Shown here in pieces: positions 45,418-52,853 of a stretch of DNA of 64,000 nt. Numbering within the stretch: position 1 is the stretch's first letter; each line of letters opens with the position of its first letter. Location of the stretch: assembly GCF_003970695.1 (NCBI RefSeq), contig NZ_CP034570.1:3410001-3474000 (forward strand), given 5' to 3'. The notes under the pieces are model-generated. The model did no database searches. It was not told the DNA's origin and saw only the letters and a program-made list of their open reading frames with translations. Both the position numbers and the translations under genes were made by a program. Origin of the DNA: Maribacter sp. MJ134. Lineage in GTDB: Bacteria > Bacteroidota > Bacteroidia > Flavobacteriales > Flavobacteriaceae.

Positions 45418-45855
45418 ATGTACGAAACCATTCAAATACTCCATTCCTATTTGGCCTATATAGCACTGGCCGTTTTACTTTTTGCAGTGGCTAATGCTAT
45501 TACCGGCCTAGTAGGGAAAAGAATTTTTAATATGAATAAAGATTTGAGACTTAGTCTTTTCGCTCTTATTCTTTGTCATATTCAGTTATTAATAGGGCTT
45601 ATACTATACATTATTTCTCCAAACGGTTTTAGTGCAATTCAGGAGTTTGGTATGGGAGGATTGACCTCAGCAGCTCGGCTTTTAGCTGTAGAACATCCAA
45701 CAGTAAATATTTTGGCCATTGTGGCCATTACGATAGGCTGGTCTAGGCACAAGAAGTTTGTAGAGGGAGATAAAAAGTTTAAAAGTATTGCTATTTTTTA
45801 TGGAATAGGACTTTTGCTCATCCTTAGTAGAATACCATGGAATCAATGGTTTTAA
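45418..45855 (+). CDS. Four-helix membrane protein (cytochrome-b-like annotation group)
   Basis: A 145-residue inner-membrane protein with four predicted helices: about 10-32, 45-68, 90-115 and 122-140. His residues fall in or near helices (LHSYLAYIA, LILCHIQLLIG, EHPTVNILAI, SRHKKF), which is why close relatives are often labelled cytochrome b; heme binding is not demonstrated here. It is probably co-transcribed with the DUF1080 gene (10-base gap). Function unknown. Confidence 0.72.
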   Translation: MYETIQILHSYLAYIALAVLLFAVANAITGLVGKRIFNMNKDLRLSLFALILCHIQLLIGLILYIISPNGFSAIQEFGMGGLTSAARLLAVEHPTVNILAIVAITIGWSRHKKFVEGDKKFKSIAIFYGIGLLLILSRIPWNQWF

Positions 45856-45865
45856 TAAATAAACT

Positions 45866-46462
45866 GTGAATAAGAGTTGTTATATTTTACTTCTGTTCTT
45901 TCTAGCGTCTGGCTTGAATGCACAGACCAAAGCGCTGTTCAATGGTGAGAATTTAGACGGATGGACGGTCTACGGTACGGAACTATGGTACGTAGAAGAC
46001 GGTCTTTTGGTCTGTGAGAGTGGTCCTGATAAGCAATACGGCTATTTTGCCACCAATGAACACTATAAGAATTTTATACTTGAGCTAGAATTTAAGCAAG
46101 AAGCAGACGGCAATAGTGGCGTTTTTATTAGATCTACAGTAGATGGCACCAAGGTCAGTGGATGGCAAGTAGAAGTTGCCCCTCCAGGCCATGATACCGG
46201 AGGTGTTTATGAATCATACGGCAGAAATTGGCTTATAAAACCTGACCCGCAAAAGGATAAGGTCTTGAAAATGGGAGCATGGAACAAGATGAAAATAAAG
46301 ATGGATGGAGACACCATAACGTCTTGGCTAAATGGAACTGAAATGATTACCCTAACGGATGAAATAATAGGTGCAGGAGAGGGATCGGTTGCATTACAGA
46401 TACATGATGGGGGCGGGATAAAGGTAAAGTGGCGCAATATTAGGTTGACGGAATTAGAATAA
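45866..46462 (+). CDS. DUF1080 (3-keto-disaccharide hydrolase-like) exported protein
   Basis: A 198-residue secreted concanavalin-like beta-sandwich. It starts with GTG, giving an export signal (NKSCYILLLFFLASGLNAQ). The DUF1080 domain runs about 22-196: ALFNGENLDGWTVYG, then YFATNEHYKNFILELEFKQ, NSGVFIRS, and the closing IKVKWRNIRLTEL. The family includes 3-keto-glycoside hydrolases, but many members are uncharacterised; no partner dehydrogenase is present. It follows the membrane gene by 10 bases and is convergent with the exported nuclease gene. Confidence 0.88.
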   Translation: MNKSCYILLLFFLASGLNAQTKALFNGENLDGWTVYGTELWYVEDGLLVCESGPDKQYGYFATNEHYKNFILELEFKQEADGNSGVFIRSTVDGTKVSGWQVEVAPPGHDTGGVYESYGRNWLIKPDPQKDKVLKMGAWNKMKIKMDGDTITSWLNGTEMITLTDEIIGAGEGSVALQIHDGGGIKVKWRNIRLTELE

Positions 46463-46553
46463 TTCGTTTTTAAAAACCCCATTATTTCTTAATGCTGCCT
46501 TCAAAATTATAATCCACAGGATTTTACATGCGATAGCTTTTTTTGGCTCAAAT

Positions 46554-47603
46554 TCAGTCTACTTCCTTAATGAGATGCATATAAACCGGAAAATGGTCAC
46601 TATACCCGCCAATATAGTTTCCTCCCGCGTAGGTGCGCAAAGGATAGCCCTTATATTTTCCTTTATCATCAATTAAATAGGAAGGAGTAAAAATAGCTGC
46701 TTTCCAAAAACTATAGCCAGTCTTGGTGGTAGTGGTCAAATTGGCTGTCATATAAATTTGATCAAAGATGTTCCAATTATCCCTATACGCCAGAGAGCCC
46801 ATTCCTTTTCTGAACATCTTTTCCATAGGGCCGTAAAGATCAAGGGAATCCAGTTTTTTCTTTTTTCCTTTTACCTTGAGTATTTTTTTAAAACTTGGGT
46901 CTACAGGGTCATCGTTAAAATCGCCCATTCCAATAATTTTTGGATTAACTGTCTGTCGTCTCAGAGAATCAATAATTCTCTTGTTTAGTTGCGCTGCGGC
47001 CAATCGGTAAGGTCTACTACGAAGTTCTCCACCACTTCTAGAAGGCCAATGATTAACAATAAGGTGTATTTTTTCTTCGCCTAAAAGACCTTCTACCACT
47101 AGTTGGTCCCGGGTGTAATCCCTTTCCTCAAGATCATTGAATAAAAGTAACCTGTGGCTGTTGGTGTTTATAGGAAGAAAAACGTCTTTTTTGTATAGCA
47201 GTGCCACGTCTATACCTCTTTCATCGGGAGAATCAAAATGCACGATACCATAGTTACTGTTCCTGAGCAAAGGTTGATTGATCAAGTCCGATAAAACATG
47301 TTTGTTCTCTACTTCACATACGCCAATTATATCTGGAGTACTTTGATTGATTTTGAACCCAATCTCAGAAATAACCTTGGACAGATGCTCTAATTTTTGT
47401 TCGTAACGCTGGGCTGTCCACTTGTCTTTCCCATTAGGAGTCCTGTCGTCATCAAAGATCAAAGTGTCATTTTTGGTGTCAAAAAGGTTTTCAAGATTAT
47501 AAAAGGCAATCGTCCTTAGTTCGTATTTCTTTTCGGCCTGGCAGAACCCAAAATTTGTAGCAAATATGGCTAGATACAATACTAACGGTCTAATTAACTT
47601 CAT
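46554..47603 (-). CDS. Exported endonuclease/exonuclease/phosphatase-family protein
   Basis: 349 residues from the ATG at 47603, which starts a good signal peptide (MKLIRPLVLYLAIFATNFGF, then CQ); the frame extends 7 codons upstream. The EEP fold motifs are in order: NLENLFD, GVCEVENKHVL (metal-binding Glu), DVALLYKK, LIVNHWPSRSGG (His), GMGDFNDDP (Asp-x-Asn) and the C-terminal SDHFPVYM (catalytic Asp-His). All catalytic residues are present, so a secreted DNase, nuclease or phosphodiesterase is predicted. It is divergent by 100 bases from a TonB receptor and DUF5689/lamin-tail lipoprotein pair. Confidence 0.9.
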   Translation of the reverse strand: MKLIRPLVLYLAIFATNFGFCQAEKKYELRTIAFYNLENLFDTKNDTLIFDDDRTPNGKDKWTAQRYEQKLEHLSKVISEIGFKINQSTPDIIGVCEVENKHVLSDLINQPLLRNSNYGIVHFDSPDERGIDVALLYKKDVFLPINTNSHRLLLFNDLEERDYTRDQLVVEGLLGEEKIHLIVNHWPSRSGGELRSRPYRLAAAQLNKRIIDSLRRQTVNPKIIGMGDFNDDPVDPSFKKILKVKGKKKKLDSLDLYGPMEKMFRKGMGSLAYRDNWNIFDQIYMTANLTTTTKTGYSFWKAAIFTPSYLIDDKGKYKGYPLRTYAGGNYIGGYSDHFPVYMHLIKEVD

Positions 47604-47703
47604 TCTATAACGAAAATAACACAAATAATAACGAATTTTCTCATTACTATTCTTTTATATAAATATATTGCAAAACCATTAACACTAAACGCTAACCAAA
47701 AGT

Positions 47704-50445
47704 ATGCATAGATTTTATCTATTTATACTACTTTTTCTGTACCATACCTTGGTTATGGCTCAAAAAGATTTTTCAATTGTCGGTATCGTTCTTGACGTTA
47801 TTGAAAAGTCCCCAATGCCTAATGCTCTAGTCTCAATTGAAGGAGACAATACTACTGTACGATCTAATCAAACAGGAGCTTTCAGCTTAACTATTACAGA
47901 AAAGGGGGAGTTTATCCTCAACATAGCTCTTGCTGGTTATACAACAAAACGCATCCCAATATTTTTAGAAGGGAAAAACCTTGACCTAGGGTCTATTTAC
48001 TTGGATAAGGACATCACCTTTGAGAAGAAAGATAATCTTATTACGATAACAGATTCCGAGCTTCTAGATAATGAATCTAGCGGTAACGCTCTAGGTTTGC
48101 TTCAGGCAACACGAGATGTCTTTTTAACAAGAGCGGCATTTGATTTTGGACAGGCCTTCTTTAGGGTAAGGGGATACGATGCGGAGCATGGTGAGGTGCT
48201 TTTGAACGGAATACGCATGAATAAACTTTTTAATGGTAGACCACAGTGGAATAACTGGGGCGGTTTAAATGATGTGGTAAGAAATCAGCAATTCTCTAAT
48301 GGCTTGAATCCTTCAGATTTTACTTTTGGAGGTATTTTGGGTAATACCAATATTGATTTACGCCCTTCTGGACTTAGACCAGGTTTTAGGATTTCATCTT
48401 CCGCTTCAAATAGAACCTACACCGGTCGGTTAATGGCGACCTATAATTCAGGGATGCAAAGCAATGGGCTGGCCTATATGTTCAGCGCCTCTAGGAGATG
48501 GGCAAAAGAAGGTTATATAGACGGAACCTTATACGATGCGTATTCATTTTATGGAGCGCTGGAGTACCAGATAAACAAAAAGAACAGTCTGTCATTGACA
48601 GCGTTTTCAGCTGTAAATAGAAGAGGACGCTCTTCAGCCATTACCGAGGAGGTCTTTAATTTAGTGGGAAACAGGTACAACCCATATTGGGGCAATCAAA
48701 AGGGGAATATTAGAAATTCTAGGGAACGAAAGGTTTCTGAACCCATGGTCTTAGTTAATTACCTACATAAATCCAATAATTTGAATTTAAACGTTGGTTT
48801 TGCCTATCAAACCGGTATAAACGCCAGAAGTAGATTAGGTTATTTTAATGCTCCAAATCCCGACCCTACCTACTATAGATATCTGCCGAGCCTTTATATC
48901 AATAGTGCTATAGGCGCTAATTTTATAGGCGCAGAAATAGCAAGAAATAGTTTCTTAAGAAATCCGCAATTGAATTGGGAAAGGCTTTACGATGCTAACG
49001 AAAACACGTCTCTAGATGGAAAAGCCGCTTACGTATTCTATGATGACACCGTAGCGGATACACAATTTACAAGTAGTTTAAATGCTAATCTAAAGCTGAC
49101 GGATAAAATTAAGCTAGATTTTGGTATTACTAATACAGATTTGAGGTCTAAGAACTATGCTAAAATCATTGATTTGTTGGGCGCCTCTTTTCATGAAGAT
49201 ATCGATACCTTTTCCGATACCCGAAATAATATACTCCAAGACGTAAAAAAGGAGGAGGGCGATAAATTTGGGTATAATTATGAGTTTGCCGTAAATCGTT
49301 TAAATATGTATGCGCAGGTAAAGGGCGATTTCGGAAAATTGAAGACTTTTATTGCTGGCAATTACGCAAATCACAGTTATGAACGGAACGGTTTATATGA
49401 AAACGAACGATTTTTAGAGAACTCTTTCGGAAAGAGCAGTACTATCAGTTTCTCAAATTTTGGCGTAAAAGGAGGAGCGACCTATAAAATTACGGGGAGG
49501 CATTGGCTTGCGGTAAACGGTGCGCTGCTGAACAATGCCCCATTACTACAAAATGTGTTTGTCAACCCAAGGGAATCTAACGAAATAGTCCCAAATCTGC
49601 AGGATGAGCGTATAAGTTCAATCGATATGAATTACTTTATTCGCATGCCAAAACTGACTGGCCGTTTCGGGGGTTTTTATACCAGGTTTCAAAATACGAC
49701 GGATATTAATTTTTTCTTCGTGGACTCTGGTGTAGGCTCTGATTTTGTTCAAGAAGTTTTAACCGATTTGGATAAGTTACATCTTGGCACTGAACTTGGA
49801 CTGGAGTATCAATTATCAGCTTCGGTAAAGCTATCCGCCGTTGCCTCAATTGGCAAATATGTATATGCTAGTGATCCTTTGGTTACGATTAATTTTGACA
49901 CGGCTTCAGCGCAAGAAGAACTTATTGACGTTAGTGGTTCCAAGAACTTAGGATTTGCGGCAATAAAAGACTATAAGTTGGCGCAAGGGCCGCAACAGGC
50001 CTTTGCGCTTGGCATGGAATATAGAGACCCTAAATATTGGTGGATTGCGTTAACAACGAATTACCTGGCTAAAAATTACGCTAATATTTCAACAATAACG
50101 AGGACGGCGAGTTTTTATGTCGATCCAGAAACAGGTGAAAATTTTCCTGATGCTACGGTTGAAAACGTCAATAATTTACTAGCGCAAAAGCCGTTGGATA
50201 ATTTTTATTTATTGAATTTGGTAGGAGGAAAATCTTGGCTGAAGAAAGGAAAATATATTGGGGTTTTCGCAAGCGTAAATAATTTGTTCGATGAGGTTTA
50301 TAGAACTGGCGGATATGAACAAAGTAGAAATGGAAATTTTGGTCAGTTAAGACAAGACAACCTAAGTGGTTCACCCTCATTTGCGCCAAAGTACTGGTAC
50401 GGTTACGGACGCACTTATTTTCTAAACGTTGCCATTAGTTTTTAA
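47704..50445 (+). CDS. TonB-dependent receptor paired with a DUF5689 lipoprotein
   Basis: Outer membrane transporter of 913 residues with signal peptide MHRFYLFILLFLYHTLVMAQ. A carboxypeptidase-regulatory-like domain (about 22-105, VGIVLDVIEKSPMPNALVSI) precedes the plug (about 120-230, FRVRGYDAEHGEVLLNGIRM) and the barrel, which ends RTYFLNVAISF. The plug block QWNNWGGLNDVVRNQQFSNG is characteristic of this subgroup. The gene is 8 bases upstream of the DUF5689/lamin-tail lipoprotein, which could be its surface partner in the way SusD serves SusC; that role is inference. It is divergent from the exported EEP nuclease. Confidence 0.88.
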   Translation: MHRFYLFILLFLYHTLVMAQKDFSIVGIVLDVIEKSPMPNALVSIEGDNTTVRSNQTGAFSLTITEKGEFILNIALAGYTTKRIPIFLEGKNLDLGSIYLDKDITFEKKDNLITITDSELLDNESSGNALGLLQATRDVFLTRAAFDFGQAFFRVRGYDAEHGEVLLNGIRMNKLFNGRPQWNNWGGLNDVVRNQQFSNGLNPSDFTFGGILGNTNIDLRPSGLRPGFRISSSASNRTYTGRLMATYNSGMQSNGLAYMFSASRRWAKEGYIDGTLYDAYSFYGALEYQINKKNSLSLTAFSAVNRRGRSSAITEEVFNLVGNRYNPYWGNQKGNIRNSRERKVSEPMVLVNYLHKSNNLNLNVGFAYQTGINARSRLGYFNAPNPDPTYYRYLPSLYINSAIGANFIGAEIARNSFLRNPQLNWERLYDANENTSLDGKAAYVFYDDTVADTQFTSSLNANLKLTDKIKLDFGITNTDLRSKNYAKIIDLLGASFHEDIDTFSDTRNNILQDVKKEEGDKFGYNYEFAVNRLNMYAQVKGDFGKLKTFIAGNYANHSYERNGLYENERFLENSFGKSSTISFSNFGVKGGATYKITGRHWLAVNGALLNNAPLLQNVFVNPRESNEIVPNLQDERISSIDMNYFIRMPKLTGRFGGFYTRFQNTTDINFFFVDSGVGSDFVQEVLTDLDKLHLGTELGLEYQLSASVKLSAVASIGKYVYASDPLVTINFDTASAQEELIDVSGSKNLGFAAIKDYKLAQGPQQAFALGMEYRDPKYWWIALTTNYLAKNYANISTITRTASFYVDPETGENFPDATVENVNNLLAQKPLDNFYLLNLVGGKSWLKKGKYIGVFASVNNLFDEVYRTGGYEQSRNGNFGQLRQDNLSGSPSFAPKYWYGYGRTYFLNVAISF

Positions 50446-50453
50446 AGAAAGTT

Positions 50454-51848
50454 ATGTTGAAAAAATATTTTATCAATAAACCGTTTAGCAGTATTGTGAA
50501 GATTCTTTTAGTGTTTTCTTTACTTATGGGTTTTTGTGGATGCGTTAAAAGCAAGGTGTTTGAGGAGCCAGATGCTACCTGTGAAAGTGTTTTGAGCGCT
50601 AATGCCACATTCTTAGATATAAAAAACCTGTATGTTGATGAGACAATTCAAATTCAAGAAGATTTTTTAATAGAGGGATATGTTATATCATCTGATCAAG
50701 AAAATAATTTTTTTGGTGTCCTGCATTTCCAAGATGCTGCGGAGAATCCGACAGATGGTTTTCAGATAGAAATAGACCTAAGGAATTCTTACTTATTTTA
50801 CGACATAGGGGATAGGGTTTTACTCAATGTTAAAGGCTTGTATCTGGGAAAATCTAAAGGTGTTTTTAAGTTGGGTGGCGTTTTTAGTTCTTTTGGAAAC
50901 GAAATTGTGGGCAGACTTCCCTCCGCCACTGTTTTTGAACAAACCAAGGTCCTTTGTGGAGGAAGCAGCAACATAATACCCACAACAACTACAATTTCAG
51001 AATTAAACGATGCATTGGTAAATACCTTAATTACCATTGAGAACGTTGAATTTTTAGCGGAAGAGTTGGGTTCCACCTTTGCGTTGGAAAGGGAGGAAAC
51101 CGAAAGAAAATTAGTGGATTGCGTAGATAACGAACTTATACTTAAAACTAGTGGTTTTGCGGAGTTTCAAAATAATCTTTTACCAGCAGGTAGGGGCCAT
51201 ATAACAGGAGTTTTAACAAGAGAAGGAGATGAGTATCAATTGATAGTTCGCAAATTGAGTGATATTAATTTTGAAGAAGAACGTTGTGAAGATCTTATTA
51301 CCGAATTTACCTCATCAAATATTTTCTTTTCTGAACTGGCCGACCCTAATAATAATGCAGGCGCCAGATTTGTAGAGCTTTATAATGCTTCTGATACTGC
51401 ACTACCCCTAAATGGTTGGACCTTGTTGCGCTACAACAATGCCAGTCAAGAGGTCAGTTCTTCTCTAGATTTGTCTGGTATAGAAATTGGTTCTGAAAGT
51501 ACCTTGGTCATTTCTCCTAACGCAATGGAATTTGAGGCAGTGTATGGCTTTGCTCCTGATGTAGCCGTGGGCACAAACTCTCCAGCAGATTCTAACGGAG
51601 ACGATAATTTACAATTGGTAGACCCTTTTGGTATCGTTATAGATGTTTTTGGTATCGTAGGGGAAGATGGTTCTGGTACAAATCATGAATTTGAGGATGG
51701 TAGGGCCCTGCGAAATTCTTCCGTCTTGCAGGGTAATAGTATGTACACGATTACCGAATGGGAAATATGTAATGATACCGGGAGTTCGGGGACAACGAAT
51801 GCTCCAAAAAATGCCCCTGCGGATTTTTCACCGGGAGCGCGGTTTTGA
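50454..51848 (+). CDS. DUF5689 lipoprotein with C-terminal lamin-tail domain
   Basis: A 464-residue lipoprotein. The N-terminus is a lipoprotein signal with Cys28 or Cys30 (LLMGFCGC). Two OB-fold-like DUF5689 units span about 40-275 (LIEGYVISSDQENNFFGVLHFQ, then DALVNTLITIENVEF and GHITGVL, in parts), followed by a lamin-tail domain from about 290 to the end (FFSELADPNNNAGARFVELY, LNGWTLLRY). OB folds and lamin-tail domains in secreted bacterial proteins are frequently joined to nucleases, fitting the EEP nuclease encoded nearby. It follows the TonB receptor by 8 bases and is convergent with the response regulator. Confidence 0.86.
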   Translation: MLKKYFINKPFSSIVKILLVFSLLMGFCGCVKSKVFEEPDATCESVLSANATFLDIKNLYVDETIQIQEDFLIEGYVISSDQENNFFGVLHFQDAAENPTDGFQIEIDLRNSYLFYDIGDRVLLNVKGLYLGKSKGVFKLGGVFSSFGNEIVGRLPSATVFEQTKVLCGGSSNIIPTTTTISELNDALVNTLITIENVEFLAEELGSTFALEREETERKLVDCVDNELILKTSGFAEFQNNLLPAGRGHITGVLTREGDEYQLIVRKLSDINFEEERCEDLITEFTSSNIFFSELADPNNNAGARFVELYNASDTALPLNGWTLLRYNNASQEVSSSLDLSGIEIGSESTLVISPNAMEFEAVYGFAPDVAVGTNSPADSNGDDNLQLVDPFGIVIDVFGIVGEDGSGTNHEFEDGRALRNSSVLQGNSMYTITEWEICNDTGSSGTTNAPKNAPADFSPGARF

Positions 51849-52259
51849 TTAACAAGGCGTCTTCTTTGTCTCTATTATTTGTTGCAACGATTCTTTGGTA
51901 AGAGGCTTAACTAAATAGTCTCTTATTACATCGTAGAATTCCGTTCTTTCGAGATTTTTAGGACTTACGAAAGAACTAGCAATGTAGACGGCACAATTTT
52001 CTCTTTGAGAAAGGGGTATTTTAACGAATTCATCTAGAAATTCCCAGCCATCTTTCCTGGGCATATTTAAATCTAAAAGTATGATTTCTGGTAGGGGAAT
52101 ATTTTCAATGAGTAGACCTACTAAACCATCGATTGCATCTTGACCATCAGAAAAAACGAGAACATTTTCACAGAAGCCTTTCTCTTTCATTAGCTTTTTG
52201 GTCTGAAACGCAAAGAACTCATCATCATCAACGATACAACAACTTTTAAACTTACTCAT
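51849..52259 (-). CDS. Single-domain response regulator
   Basis: A 136-residue receiver domain without output domain. The ATG at 52259 gives MSKFKSCCIVDDDEFF, matching the sister protein; the frame is open 7 codons upstream. It has the acidic triad D11-D12-D13, the phosphoacceptor Asp63 in LLDLNMPRKDGWEF, the conserved Ser in IASSF and Lys118 in YLVKPLT. It probably receives phosphate from the six-PAS histidine kinase and acts by protein contact. It is separated by about 175 bases from the second receiver on the same strand. The two receivers are recent paralogues (the same MG/SKxxSCCIxDDD and F(V/I)KIP motifs). Confidence 0.9.
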   Translation of the reverse strand: MSKFKSCCIVDDDEFFAFQTKKLMKEKGFCENVLVFSDGQDAIDGLVGLLIENIPLPEIILLDLNMPRKDGWEFLDEFVKIPLSQRENCAVYIASSFVSPKNLERTEFYDVIRDYLVKPLTKESLQQIIETKKTPC

Positions 52260-52434
52260 GAAATATTTTATGCTGTTCAATTTTCAATTCGGGAGAAGTA
52301 TACCTAAGATAACAATAAAAAGCGATAACGAAATCGATGTAGTATTATCTATTTAATTTTTTTTAAAGAATTTTAGTTTATAGAAGCAATAACGGGATAA
52401 TTCTTCAACAATTAAGCATTCATATCTGAACGAA

Positions 52435-52842
52435 TTAAATAGTCAGTGCGCCTAGGACACTTTCCAAGTCGTTTGGAGTAATGGGCTTTAAAATATAATT
52501 GTTTACTCGTTGTTTGTAATCCTTTACTTTTTCCAAATCTCTGGGATCAACCGAAGAGCTGATGATATAAACGATGGTTTTTTCAAGATTACTATTAGGT
52601 ATCTTAATAAACTCGTCCAAAAATTCCCACCCGTTCATTATGGGCATGTTCAAATCTAGAAAGATAACCTGTGGAATTTTCGAGGTAGATTGGGATATTT
52701 CCATGATTCCATCTAAGGCCTCTTGTCCGTTGTTAAATACAATAATGTTTTCGCAAAATTCTATTTCTTTCATTATGCGCTTTGTCCCATAGATGAAAAT
52801 GGGGTCATCATCAATAATACAGCAACTTTCTATCTTACCCAT
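52435..52842 (-). CDS. Single-domain response regulator next to the histidine kinase
   Basis: A 135-residue receiver-only protein, paralogue of the one at 51849-52259. It has Asp11-Asp13 (IIDDDPIF), phosphoacceptor Asp63 in FLDLNMPIMNGWEF, the Ser/Thr switch in IISSS and Lys in YILKPIT. No DNA-binding domain. The start lies 12 bases after the stop of the histidine kinase, so it is in its operon and is the most likely direct phosphorylation target. Confidence 0.91.
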   Translation of the reverse strand: MGKIESCCIIDDDPIFIYGTKRIMKEIEFCENIIVFNNGQEALDGIMEISQSTSKIPQVIFLDLNMPIMNGWEFLDEFIKIPNSNLEKTIVYIISSSVDPRDLEKVKDYKQRVNNYILKPITPNDLESVLGALTI

Positions 52843-52853
52843 AACTAAGTTTT

